Of a stretch of 64,000 bases of DNA, positions 10,601 to 22,049 are shown one piece after another. The notes under the pieces are model-generated. The model saw only the letters and a program-made list of their open reading frames with translations, made no database searches and was not told where the DNA came from. This stretch comes from Diplosphaera chodatii. Its lineage: Eukaryota > Chlorophyta > Trebouxiophyceae > Prasiolales > Stichococcaceae. Each line of letters opens with the position of its first letter. Positions within the stretch are counted from its first letter, which is position 1. The stretch is from positions 1,178,001-1,242,000 of the forward strand of contig JAALGY010000039.1 of the NCBI GenBank assembly GCA_032358165.1, read 5' to 3'. The position numbers and the translations under genes were made by a program.

Positions 10601-10907
10601 TTGTGTGACGTGGCAAATGCCGTGCGGCCACAGCAAGACAGCACAGGTGTCCGGAGCAACATGCATAACATGATGTGCGGCATGTGCCTTGCCAGCGTCC
10701 ATGCCGGGCACCGTGCCCAAAGCACTGCTCTTTGAACGCTCAAACATGCAGCCAAGGATTTGTGGTTGCGAAGCATTGGATCAGCCGCTGTCGCTGCCCG
10801 GGCGGATGGCCTGGTGAAGTTGTTCCAGATATACTATGCCCAAAACATGACCGTTCCGACCCGCGGGGCAGCGCACACACCTTGACAGCACCCAGAAGGT
10901 CGTTCAT
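7662..10907 (-). CDS. SYP1: Syntaxin (Qa-SNARE, SYP1-type)
   Basis: A tail-anchored Qa-SNARE that forms the four-helix bundle driving vesicle fusion, probably at the plasma membrane. Eleven exons join with consistent phase: 10881-10907, 10381-10497, 10130-10240, 9780-9872, 9488-9612, 9080-9212, 8646-8735, 8315-8371, 8098-8154, 7926-7984 and 7662-7809, giving 338 residues. The start MNDLLGAVK and the following [13 protein letters not shown] match the N-peptide region. The Habc helices follow in exons 3-5. [15 protein letters not shown] and [15 protein letters not shown] are syntaxin signatures, and the SNARE motif runs through [19 protein letters not shown], with Gln of the zero layer in HQIF. 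The membrane anchor is [20 protein letters not shown]. About 37 residues follow the anchor, more than usual. Introns carry a copy of the exon 6 start and a decayed copy of exon 7 (separate entries). Confidence 0.92.
8680..8836 (-). repeat. Partial tandem duplication of syntaxin exon 7
   Basis: Positions 8680-8735 (5' part of exon 7, minus strand) have a diverged copy at 8781-8836. Exon 7 encodes [18 protein letters not shown]. The copy encodes [18 protein letters not shown] in an open frame, roughly 80% identical in DNA by eye. The copy lies in the intron between exons 6 and 7. It has no clear donor and runs into a frame that is not SNARE-like, so it looks like a decaying exon copy rather than a used exon. 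Confidence 0.75.
9054..9074 (+). repeat. Telomere-like TTTAGGG motifs in syntaxin intron
   Basis: The plus strand reads GGGTTTAGGGTTAGGGTTT, about one and a half plant-type telomere units plus a TTAGGG unit. It lies just inside the intron after exon 6, a few bases from the donor at 9079. A second TTTAGGG copy at about 8744-8753 lies in the pyrimidine tract before exon 7. Confidence 0.7.
9185..9291 (-). repeat. Duplicated exon 6 start and acceptor in syntaxin
   Basis: The 32 bp at 9185-9216, covering the acceptor AG and first 28 bases of exon 6, recur exactly at 9260-9291. The offset is 75 bp, that is 25 codons. The frame from the upstream copy to the real exon is open ([16 protein letters not shown], then [12 protein letters not shown]). 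Use of the upstream acceptor would insert 25 residues without breaking the frame. Confidence 0.85.
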
Positions 10908-11836
10908 GATGGGGTGCTGACGGTACGCTCAAGCCGCGCTGTGAGTGCTGTTGAGCTGAAGTTTTTCACGACAAGATCAACGCTACCACCACCTCTGGGC
11001 TAATAGCTCAGCCTGCCCCGAACAGCTCAATCAGATCTCCAGCATGCTGACCAGCTGTTGGCGATGCAAAGCGCTCCTGCGCCGTCAGGGGGGTTGGCAG
11101 GCAGCAGCGCCTGCTGACAGCTGACTGACTCGTAGGACACACCCTAGCGCGTTGAACAGCGTTGAGCAGCGTCAATGCTGTGCTAGCCCTGCAGCCTGCC
11201 GCGCTGGTGCACTGTACGTCCTGCAGGATCTGGTGCGAGCCTCACCTGATGCACCCAGCACAGGTTCGCTTCGCTGGGGGCGTGATTACAGCATGGCGAG
11301 ATGGAAGCAGATCCAAGTCAGGTGCTTCCTGCTGTCCTGCTATGGTAACGAATCTAACGATGACCCACACTGTTGATGGTGGCAATGATTGGTGTGATGC
11401 CTATTGTCGCTTACCAGCCTAGATGCACGGACCTTGCACTCGGCCAACTGAGTTACGGTCCGTCGTCACCTTTGCAACGATCAAGTACGGTAGTTCAGGG
11501 CACCGACTACGAGTACACCGCCCAAAGCGCATGCAAAGTTTTGTAGACCGCAAAGATACCGTACCATATGCGGGCAGTGACTCAACTGATGCAACTACCT
11601 GTTCTGCATGTCAGTTCCCCGAAAGGCACGCTCAACTTGCCCACGACCATCCCCATCCAGAGCCAGACATGGCAATGCCGGCAGCCGCGTCTGCCCCGCT
11701 CCGTGTGCCGAGAGGCCATGCCCCGGACCACATACCGTATACAATGTGCAGCGCAGCAGCCCGCAGGCCCACGGGCAGCGGTGGCGCGGCAGACAGCACC
11801 GCCGCAGCGCCTGCCGCAACTGAAAAGGCTGTCCCC
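10908..11836. other. Syntaxin upstream region, no gene seen
   Basis: This 0.9 kb separates two minus-strand genes and should hold the syntaxin promoter and the 3' UTR of the beta-helix gene. No open frame with a motif was found. Near 11430-11460 the minus strand has a tRNA-like A-box stretch (TAACTCAGTTGG) without a matching T-arm. Confidence 0.4.
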
Positions 11837-14800
11837 TCACAAGCCGGTGGTGCTCGTGCCGGTGCCGCCTGTAGCGGTGGCTGGCGCTGCGGCCTCGTCA
11901 GCCGCGCCCGGCGCAGATCCCGGGGCGCCACCAAGAGCCGTCAGCGAGATGGTGCCCGTCACCAGCGACCGCTCCGTGAAGCCGATGGAGTGGTCGATGG
12001 CCACCTGCACCAGGCGTTGAAACGGCGTGGTGCCAGACCGCAGCCAGGCCGGAATGCGAGGGTCGCCAACACTTGCACTTGACACCCTCAAGGCAGCAGA
12101 ACCTTCCTGACAACCTGACAAGAACCCTCGCATTGACGCTTCATGCTTGCACGGCATGAGACGGGATTGAGTAACGACGCACCGCATTCACGGGCTCGTT
12201 GGCGAAGGCATTGTTGAAGATGCGGCCGGCGCAGTTGAAGACGTAGATCGCGGGGCCATCGGTGCCGGCCGTGTTGGACTGGAACGTGCAGTCGGTCACA
12301 TCGCCAATCGAGGCCACCTGCAGTGCAGCAAGCCTCGGCTTCGAGATACTGATGTTGGCTGAGGTGCATTGTGTGATCCTCCAGATTCTGCTTACAGGTG
12401 CTGCCTAATCAACGCCAGCAGCACAGGACCAGCTTGAACGCACTACAGAATGGTGATGATGTTGAGCTGTCAGCAGGGCGCACCTCGAACAGGCCACCGC
12501 CGCTCAGCGCGCCATTGTTGTTTTTGAAGAAGATGTTTGACATGTCGCCATTGGCGCCGCTGCGGAAGAGGCCGCCGCCCTGCATACAACAGGGCAGCCC
12601 AGCTGTCAAAACATGCAACAACGGGAAGAGCTGTCGCAGTGCTACTGGATGCTGGCTGAACACTGCATATGACATGAGCAGTCACAAGTACTGCATCGTC
12701 AATTGCACCTGGCCAGAGAAGTCCAGCGTCACTGTGTTGTTTGCAAAGATGCACGAGCTGACGCCACCAGTGCGATTGTTCTGGTACAAGCCGCCCCCGA
12801 GGTTGGGAGACTGCAGCCAAAACAAACGTGTCAGCCTCACACACTGGTTTGCATCACGGCACTAGACACCACCATGCAGCAAGGGCCAGTGTATAGAGGA
12901 CACAGGAGATATCAACACTGCACGATGCTCTGACGGAGCCCATCTGCAGGATCAAGCAGCCTTAAGCAGGTTGACAGGACCGAACTGACGGCAACAGTAG
13001 TCTCTGCAATGGCCAGTGTCACTGCACGACATCATGTTGATTCATATCAAAGGCTTGACGCAACTGTCAGACTTTGACACACTCACGGAGTTGGCAATGA
13101 AGATGGAGCTGCTGACGTTGCCGCTGCCGCCCGACTGGCTGAGGCCGCCGCCCGACCCGAAGCTCTGGTCGGCGGACGAGCCGATGTTGCCCTCAAAGGC
13201 GCACTGATCCACCACGCCCTCGACATCCAACTGGAACAGGCCGCCGCCGGCTTGCGCGGTGTTGTTGGCAAACCTGCAAGGGGGAGCACATGCCAGCCTC
13301 ACGCGCTTTCGGCACAAGGGGCTCCCTTGCGCCTGCATGTTTAGAGGAAGTGGGCGAACTGAAGGAAATCCAACTGAACATTCAATGAGGCGTGATTCTC
13401 ACTTGTTTTCCTCGAGTGAGGCAGTCTTATGGCAAATGTTCAGGGGAGAGCAGTCAGCATTAGGAGGTATATGATCAGCTGGACTGTCAGTGGGTATGCA
13501 CAGAGGACTGTACAGGAGCCAGGACCATACCGCGAGTTTATCACGTCAGCAACAACGGTCTCCATGTACACACCGCCACCCTGGCCAGCTGTGGCTGTGT
13601 TATTGATGAACTCGCTGTCCGAGATCGAGCCCGTCTGCGGCACATGAGACACAGCATCGTCAGCAAAGACGGCAGCTGAATGGACGCCAACCGCAACATG
13701 CAGGGGAACAGCATCCAGGCATCAGGCAGCCATGCAAAAAGGGTGCAGCCACGAAGCGGTCAACCCTTCAGGTGCACGACTGTGATGGACGGGCCAGGGC
13801 ATGTGGACTCACCACATCAGAGCCAAAGTAGCCACCGCCGATGGCGCCCGCTGTGTTGGCCACGAACGACGAGCTGGCAATGGTGAGGGCACCGCCCAGC
13901 TGCTGGATGGCGCCACCATTGTTTGTCGCCTGCAGCAGCACTTAAGGCGCCCTGAGCCGCATCAGGCATGCCCAGAGCCACAGACCACCATCGCAGCACT
14001 CAAGCCATCTGCCCACTTCACACATTTGAACTGCGCGAGCTGCTGCTGGTTTGATGCAGTGCCTCAGAGCTGTGGTGCTGTGATTGCACAGCAAAATGAC
14101 AGCGTATGCCTCGGAAGCGCGTTTGCTGAGAAAGCTGACAACTATCAGCGCCATAGGAGGCTAGCATCACCAGGCCTTACCACATTCTGGGCAAAGGTGC
14201 AGCGGTCAAATGTGATGCTGGTGCCCTGGTACGCCAGGAGGGCGCCGCCGGCGGAGCCCTGGTTGCCGACGAACTGCGTCGTGGTGAAGGACGCCACCGA
14301 GCCGATGCCAACCACAATTGCGCCAGCGTTCGACTGCACAACACACCATCATTCATTTGCCGTCAGTGTCACTCACAAGGCATCGAACGCTCATTATCGG
14401 TGCTTCGTGTAACAATGCGAAGTGCAGGTCACAGCCATGTGAACATGCTGTGGATCTGCAGCGTGTTGGGCCCAGGTGCCTCCATGACTGCCCCACCTGT
14501 GCGCCCTGGTTGCTGTTGAAGACGCAGCCCTCTGTCGTGAGGGAGCCGTCCTCAATGGTGATGGCGCCCGTCTGGCGCCCGCTGTTTGTTGTGAAGTTGC
14601 TGTCGGTGATGGTGAAAAACGAGCCGAAGCCGTGGATCACGCCCTCGGGGGTGCCTGTCATGCGCAAAACAACCTGTTCAGAAGCGGTGGCATCACAGCA
14701 AACCTCAATACAAGATCACATGCAGTCGGGTGCATTGACACCGCCAGACTCAAGCCACACCGCGCTGGATGCAGCTGACCAGCAGTCATGTCCAGCACGA

Positions 14801-16060
14801 GGTGCAGCTCTGTGCCACGCACCCGAGTTGCTCTCGAAGTTGGTGTTGTCGATCTGCACGTTGGAGTTGTTGAAGACCAGGGTGAAGGGGGTGCCGGTGA
14901 TGCCGGTGAACACCGAGTTGGTGATACGCATGTTCACGTCGACAAACTGCAGCACGCCGCGGGGACCAGGCAGCGTCTGGGGCTCGAAGGTTGCACCTAC
15001 GCATTGCCACATGTGTGACAGTCAAGTCGCACCAAGCCTGCCCACCAGCACTTGCTTTTCCCTTAGACGCTTGCCCAGTCATGTCCCGGCGGTGCCAGTG
15101 CACACATGCCTAAGATCAGAACAGGCCAACAACCAGCTGTCCTGGACCGGCATGCCAGCTGAGTTTGGATGATCATACCAGTGAGCCTGGCAGAGAAGCC
15201 GGAGCTGGAGGCGGCGGCTCCAAAGATGGACAGCGGGGCGCCCGTGCCGCTGCACGAGATGGTGGCCGTGCCGGTGGCCGCCGCGCCCACGCCCGCTGAG
15301 TTCACGCTTGTGGCTGCGCAGGAGAAAGCAATAAGCAACAGGCGCAGAGGAGAGCAACCATTGTGATCAAGTACGTGTGATCAATTCGTCATCAGTGACG
15401 CATTCTGTTCTGCAGTCAATCCGCGGTGTGCAGCTCGTCACGAGCTGCGCTGCACACTTGGCAGTGCTGAACCATCCAGTGCATGTGACTGACAGCACCC
15501 GAGGGTGCAGCCAGCAGGTTGACCAGGCTACTCACGTGAGCCCTGGACGTTGAATGTGCAGGTTTGAAGGCTACCACGCGGGGTGGGCTTTGCCGGTGGC
15601 GCCGCAACGGGCGTGACGTCCACCGGCACCGCCTTGAGCGGCGGCTTGGTGATCGACTGCGTCAGCTCTGGCGCCGCGCTGATGCCTGCGCAGTACACGC
15701 CGGGCTTGAAGTCATGTGGTTCACAACAAAATGCTGCCCTAATCGCTTCAGCTGTGCTCCGCAATGCACATCAGAGCAAGAGCGAATGCTCACAAACAAG
15801 CCGCCTGTTGGCTCGCCTGTCTGCACGGTGCCCAGGGACCCGCCACCAATGGAGGACGCGATGCTCTGCGCGGACAGCTCCGGTCCTGCAGCTGTGCCGG
15901 AGGCTGGAGCGCCAAGTCCGCCCGCACCAGCTCCGGTGCCAGCTGCGGGTGCAGCAGCTAGGCCGCCGGCACTGGCGCCCTGTGCATATGTGCAGGCCGG
16001 CACGTGCGCAAGCACCAGCGCGAGCGACAGCAGACCGCACAGCGCCCTGGTGAGCCACAT
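11837..16060 (-). CDS. Secreted right-handed beta-helix (PMP-like) protein
   Basis: Fourteen exons with consistent phase: 15794-16060, 15536-15704, 15179-15313, 14823-14996, 14497-14654, 14181-14333, 13813-13929, 13545-13634, 13403-13425, 13087-13273, 12709-12810, 12484-12579, 12183-12317 and 11837-12106, giving 691 residues. The N-terminus is a signal peptide (MWLTRALCGLLSLALVLAHV, then ACTYAQG). A Gly/Ala-rich linker follows. The body repeats short rungs of the type S-x-F-x-x-N-x-(A/G) followed by G-G-(A/G)-(L/I/V), for example SEFINNTATAGQGGGVYM, KFANNTAQAGGGLF and IFFKNNNGALSGGGLF. Such repeats form right-handed beta-helices, as in chlamydial polymorphic outer-membrane proteins and many algal surface proteins. 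Many N-x-S/T sites suggest glycosylation. The C-terminus is a non-repeat domain (IPAWLRSGTTPFQRLVQVA) with an Ala/Thr/Gly tail. No membrane anchor was seen. Likely extracellular; the ligand is unknown. Confidence 0.8.
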
Positions 16061-17612
16061 GCTGCCTCTGCTGCTGCTACTGCTGTCACAGGCTGAAGTG
16101 TTCTTCAGGTTGCCTGGGGCTGTGCGCCCAGACGCTGCAACAGCCCGGGCACCCCTGCAGTGGCACATGTCACATGAGTGCGGCAGCACACGATAGTGCT
16201 GTGAAAGCAGCAAGCGGCCGTCCACCACCCCAGCAAGAGATGACCTCCTAGGCGTGCATGCAACTGGACTGAACAGGCACCACAGAGTCAGGGCGACATG
16301 ACCGCCCAAGCAGCTGATCACATACGCGCGACACTCTGTCGACTGCGTATGCTGATCTTGCACACGTTCTGAGGCTGCCGAGATGGCAGGCGACAGTGCA
16401 CTGCCCAACTCCGTGATAGATCGCTTGCTGCAACTGCACCCGAGTCAGAGTTGGGCACGAGCTTTTGCGCATGTGCAAGCAAGCCGACAGAGTGCTGATA
16501 CAATTTGTATATCCGGCGAGCTCGGGCCGCAAAGCGTCTTTACAGGAAAACTCCGTTGCATGATGGGCACCGCCCGACAGACCGCCGCTATCTTAGCTCC
16601 TGAACATTGCTTCAGGTCAAAACAACGTGCCCAGCGTCGCACGGTCTCAAAGCGGCTGCTATAACCGGCCGCCTGTCGCTGTCGGTTGTGTGAGAGCACT
16701 GCCTGGCACGCTGAGTATGTCACACAGCCAAACGGCACCGCATGACGCACTCCTCACCTGCAGCCCTGCGTTGCAGGTCGGCTGTCCCGGTGCTACAGCG
16801 TAAAATACAAGCAGGTCACACGACACGCTGGCGTGGTGCTTTGAGGAGACTGCAGCCTGCGCGTCCAGGCGCTGCGGTGTTGCAAATAAATCAGCTGGTT
16901 ATAAACCTCGGTCTGCATTCCTTAAAGTCACACCAAGTTATGCAATGCCAGAGTGTCTGCAGGCAAAACAGCAAGGTTCATTGTGCGCGCCAACATACAG
17001 GTAAATCAGCAGCTTTATATTGCCTCAGGCTTGCTAGTTTCTGTCTTGAGCAATCACAGCATGGATGTTCGATGAGGAGGCCGAAAGTCTCTGCCTTGGA
17101 TGAGCCAAGTGCAACCTGCAACTCGATCTTGGCTGCTGGTTTCGTGCGGAGAGCATGCAACGTCGATGCATTCCTGAGGGTTGCATATACCTGGGAGTCC
17201 AGCTTTACCTAGTGTAACGATCTTGCATAGAGTCAACGCTGAGGTGCGAGGCAGCCAGACCACCACCGTTCAAGTCGATAGTTGGCTAGCTGGCAAGTGC
17301 ATCCTGCTCTTGGTCCACAATCAAGCGAAGGATTGATCTGCTGGAGAAGCGGGCCGCTGTGGCTGGCTGCTGAGACCTCTTGGCAGCCTGCCTGGCCGAC
17401 CGCCCGCTGGATGCGGCACAGCCGGATCCCAAGCCAGTGGCTGCTCCTCAGCGGCTGGTAGTAGCAGAAATTACCGGAAGCTCCACCGCTGCAGGCTAAG
17501 GCAACATGCAAAGGTGACCATTGCAGCGTTCGATTTTGCACAGTACAGTCTGCCGCAACAGCAGGAATGCTCAACCTGCTTGAAAGAAAATTCCGTGGAA
17601 GTCCATGCTTGC
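16061..17612. other. Divergent intergenic region
   Basis: This 1.55 kb lies between the start of the beta-helix gene (minus strand) and the start of the kinase gene (plus strand), so it should contain both promoters. No coding exon or clear core-promoter motif was recognised. Confidence 0.45.
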
Positions 17613-20600
17613 ATGCAAAGGTACAAGCTGCAGCGGCAGCTAGGTGACGGAACATACGGCACCGTGTGGAAGGCCGTCAACCGTGGCAACGGTGAGACAG
17701 TAGCGATCAAGATGATGAAGCGGCGGTTTAAAGCATGGGACGAGTGCGTCACCCTGCGTGAGGTACCCCTTATGCAATTCCAGTCTGGATACATGCACCA
17801 TCACGGCTTGTGAGGTCGACGGCAACACAGGCATGTGTGAGGCATTTGTCTGCCTCACTCACTTGACATGGTGCCGTGCAGGTCGTGTCACTGCGGCGGC
17901 TCAGCCACCCGGCTATCATCAAGCTGCGTGAGGTCATCCGCGAGAACGAGGAGCTGTTCTTTGTCTTCGAGTACATGGTGAGCTGCGACCTGTAATGTGC
18001 TGAGAGTACACCCGTTCGATTCTGCAGAGGCCTCGTTGGTGCAGGATGTGCATGTCAGAGCAGGGCGTGCATGTCATTTCAGATGCCCATTCTGCCATGC
18101 AATGCTGCGCTCCGTGCTTGGCTGCAACCTAAGATTCTTCCCTGGCGCTAGGAGTGCAACCTCTACCAGCTGATGAAGGCACGTGGACGGCCTTTTGGGG
18201 AGGCGCGAGTGCGTGACATGACCTTCCAGATCCTGATGGGCCTGGCCTACATGCACAAGCATGGGTACTTCCACCGCGACATGAAACCTGGTGAGAAACA
18301 ATTAAAGCAGGGCACATGGCCTGGCAGGTTGCAGCGATGTGCAAGCAACACTGAGTACGCCCTGAGTTGGGTGATTGGGTAATGTGGCACACTGCAGAGA
18401 ACATCTTGGTGACACGCGATATCGTGAAGCTGGCGGACTTTGGCCTGGCACGGGAGACACGGGGTGGCGGCAACTTTACAGAGTACGTGTCAACCAGATG
18501 GTACCGTGCCCCCGAGGTGAACATCAAGATATTAAGCTGGTTGGCAGATCCTACCTGGCCATGGACATGCATGCGCAGCTTCAGCTTAGAACACTGCTGT
18601 TCCTTTCACTCTGTCCCAGGTCCAGATGCGACAGAATCTTACATCATATCCGCTGAGGTGTTCAGCATGCCGCAGGTCCTGTTGCGGGCCACCACATATG
18701 GGCCGCAGGTCGACATGTTCGCCGTGGGTGCCATCATGGCGGAGCTTTTCACACTGCGCCCGCTGTTCCCGGGTGCCTCTGAGGTGATGCAGCACCGGCT
18801 GTCAGTGTGTGGCACAATCAGCATGAGCCTCAAGCGCAAATGAATTTTGATGTCTGCCAGCGCTGCTGGATGCAGCCGGATGAGCTGGCCAAAATCTGCG
18901 AGGTCATGGGCAGCCCCAGCGGCGAGGTGTGGCCCGAGGGTCAGCGGCTGGCAGCAGCCATGGGCTTCTCGTTTCCCCCAGCGCAGCAGCAGGTGCTTCG
19001 TATATTGGGTGTTGACTGGCATCTGCAGCAGCACACCCTCACCGTTACTGACAAGCACACACGCCCACCTCTCGCCTCAAACCATGGTCATGCAGAATAG
19101 TGATGTGTTCCATCGTGACCAAGACCTCACCATGGCCTCAGCTGCCGATGCAAGCCCACATTGGTAGCATAGACACAGAAGCAGTGCATGCAGGCACTGA
19201 GCAATCTGGTGCCAGGCGCTGGGCCTGCTGCGTGTGATCTCATGAGGTCGCTGTGCTCGTGGGATCCAGAACAGCGCCCCACGGCAGCGCAGGCGCTGCA
19301 GCACCCCTTCTTTCAGGTGGCATGTCAAGGGCAGCTGCACCTGTGGATCCGTAAAGCAGCATCAGATGCAGTGGTTGCAATGGCGTCATACTCATTGTGC
19401 ATGTGCTCGTGTACACCTCTGGTGTGGAGGTGACGCAGTAAGGGATGCTGCTATGTCATGCATGTCCTCAGTAATCCAGTTACATGATACTGGTTGGATG
19501 CATGCATGCAGGGTGTCCAGGCGCTGCCGCTGCAGCTGCCCACGCCTGGCGACTGCACCAGCCGCAGCAGCTCACATGGCTTGGCGCAGCAATGGCGCCA
19601 GGTTTGTGTCCCTTTATGATCCGGAACACTAGACTGCTGGCGCATGCGCATCCTGGAGATGCTCCCACATAGCTCCATATGTGGTTGTATATGAAAGACT
19701 CTGACCCAGTCCCACAACAGACCACCGGACACATGGCTCTGCAGGGTGACGCCATGCCAGCGCCCCTCATGGTGGCGCCTCTGCACCTGCATGTCAATGC
19801 AGCAGCTGGCGGCATGCGGCGCGCTCCTCTGCCACAGGTGCCCTCTGTCGCTTAGGACCGCCTACCGCATCTGTCAACGATCAACAGGCGCATGCCAGAT
19901 CGTGCTTCTTGTCCTGTTTGCATGCATGAGGGTTGATTGCATTGTGCTGAAGATGCTTCATTGCAAGTAGTGTCGAACAACTCTGTAGGTAGCTCAGCAG
20001 CAGCAGCAGCAGCTTCGTCAGGAAGCGGAGCAGGCAGCAGCAGCGCAGCAGCAGGAGGCCGCCGCACAGCAGCAGCAGACGTCACACCAGGTGGTAGTAT
20101 CAGGTCATGTGCAGCCGCCACGACAGCCGCAGCTGCATCCCAGCAGGTGACCAGGTCGAAGTTGGCACTCCTCTTGCTGCACAATGATACTGCCACACGC
20201 ATGGACGACTGCATTGTGCTTCAAGCTGCAGGACACTGCACCAGCACAGCAGAGCGCTGCCCAATGACAGGCTGCAGAATGGCACCGTTCATGTGATCTC
20301 CCACCAGCAACTGCAGCAAAACCAGCAGCATCAACATGCAGCAGTGCAACAGCAGATTGCAGCTGCTGCACAACAGCAGCAGACTGCAGCGCTCAATGCC
20401 ATACATCTGCCAGTCCCCAAGACAGGGCCCAGCTTCCCTAGGTGCGCTGCAACTGCACAGAAGTCATGCATGCCTGCCAACCAACCTCAGGGTACTGTTT
20501 GGCTGGTAATCTTTCTCATTGCGCAGCACCATTTCTGCTGAAGATGGTGTGGGGCAGCGAGATTGCACAGCATGGCTCCTTCCCATTGGTTGCAGAATGG

Positions 20601-22049
20601 CCACGCTGAAGCGCGCTTGGCTGCCAGGCTTCAGCTTCGGCGGCACGGGTGCACCGTCAGAGCGCGCCACTAAGCAGCCGCCACTGTCGCACCCAGATGC
20701 TTCGCCCCATGACAATCGCCGCTCCACAAGTGCGTGCATCCAGATGCACTATGCCATTCACACCATTTAAAAATGTGCAACTCACGCACAGTATGAGCGA
20801 GGGGCATGGATTTTGACACTGTGGGTCTGGAACTAATTCCGCTGAACCTTAGTGCTGAGCTTGGATGCAGGGGGTTCATTGGCCGGAGGCATTGCAGGTG
20901 TCCAAGGCAGTGCTGCAGGGTTCCCTGGTGTAACACAGCCGCAGGGCATCAGGGCACACCGCCCGCAGCCTTGGCGGCAGCAGCAGGTCGACCCGACCAC
21001 CATTGCGAGCAGATACTGATGTTGAATTTTGTATCTTTGGTCGTGTTTTCACTCTGATGTTCACACTGCTTGTATGGTGTCATGTAGTGTATTCATGCAT
21101 CGCAGGTCAACAGCAGCAGCCAGGCGCACTCCTTCTCCACAGGAGCGCACCCGCAGGGCATGCGCCAGTCGCAGGTGAGCTATGCATTGCTGCAGTAGCT
21201 CTTGAGCACCTCGTCCACACCATGGTAGTTGAGGCTGTCATTGCACGGCAATGACTGGCTGCACTGGATCTCCGTACATGATGTTTAGTTCCTACCATCG
21301 GAAGTGATGTAGGAAGTGAGTAGGAACCTACTTCCTATGATTCCTAAATGTAAATGCCTCGCCATCACGCTTTACATTTGGGTCAGGTGGCGTGGCATGC
21401 CAACAACAGGCAGCCGTCCATGCACTGGCAAGCAGACCCCCGCGGCCACCAGCAGGCACAGGTGCATCATGCGGCCGCACGCCAACATCAGCAACCTAGC
21501 CGCCACGTACAGCAACAGCAGCGAGACCTGGTTCATGTCAACAGTGTGACTCCGAGACGGGATCCAACGGCAGTGCCAACGGTCAGAAGCTCTGTTCATG
21601 GACCAGATGTGGCAGCAACAGCGCAGGAGGCCATGCTGCAGCAGGCAGGGGCAGTGGCAGCGCAGGCTGCGACGTGGCGCCCGCAGCACAGTGTAGCTGT
21701 GCATCAGCAGGTGGGGACATTCTTGACATTGCTGGCGGATCAGCTGCGTTTCGTCACGTGTCTGAGCATCCAATGTCCTCAGGCATGACAAGCCCGGGCA
21801 TGTCTGGGTGTGCAGGAAGCAAAAGAACTGGATGCATCGCCCATTCAATGGGCAACAGCCGATCCCCGGCGATCGACAGACACACTGGGGTCGCAGCAGC
21901 AAGCGGCTCGGACTGCATCGCTGCCGCCGCAGCTGGCTCCCTCCGACATGGCGTTGTCGCAGCTGGCGGCCAGGACCCGGGACACCGCTCAGCCAGCTGT
22001 GCATGTGGAACCAGCTTCCAGCATCGTGATGGTGTCCTGCACTGCTTGA
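17613..22049 (+). CDS. LF4: RCK-family protein kinase (MOK/MAK/LF4-like)
   Basis: A Ser/Thr kinase of the family that in Chlamydomonas (LF4) and animals (MOK, MAK, ICK) limits cilium length. Sixteen exons keep phase: 17613-17762, 17882-17977, 18152-18290, 18398-18516, 18676-18783, 18876-18992, 19194-19316, 19512-19601, 19745-19837, 19989-20090, 20278-20441, 20596-20729, 20898-20986, 21106-21174, 21387-21710 and 21816-22049, giving 716 residues. Motifs in order: glycine loop [18 protein letters not shown] lysine, [15 protein letters not shown] hinge, HRDMKPEN catalytic loop, ADFGLARE, a TEY activation motif ([14 protein letters not shown]), and PGASE before the C-lobe helices. The kinase domain ends near residue 284 at ALQHPFFQ. 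The rest is a Gln/Ala-rich, probably disordered tail. TEY rather than TDY favours MOK-like membership. The last ten exon boundaries rest on phase and splice sites only. Confidence 0.85.
21310..21337. repeat. Short inverted repeat in a kinase intron
   Basis: TAGGAAGT at 21310-21317 pairs with ACTTCCTA at 21330-21337. The 12-base loop contains its own palindrome AGGTTCCT/AGGAACCT. It sits in the intron before the 324-nt exon 15. It may be a fold-back in the intron or the remnant of a small inverted-repeat element. Confidence 0.5.

Noticed and set aside
10345..10776. A 143-codon minus-strand ORF overlapping syntaxin exon 2
   Set aside because: The 5' half is intron sequence. Only 10381-10497 has syntaxin sequence.
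11427..11470. tRNA-like stretch on the minus strand, with A-box TAACTCAGTTGG, a D-arm-like pair, and inverted ACGGACC/GGTCCGT
   Set aside because: No T-arm (GGTTCGANTCC) or matching acceptor strand at the right distance, and the anticodon stem does not pair. At most a tRNA-derived fragment.
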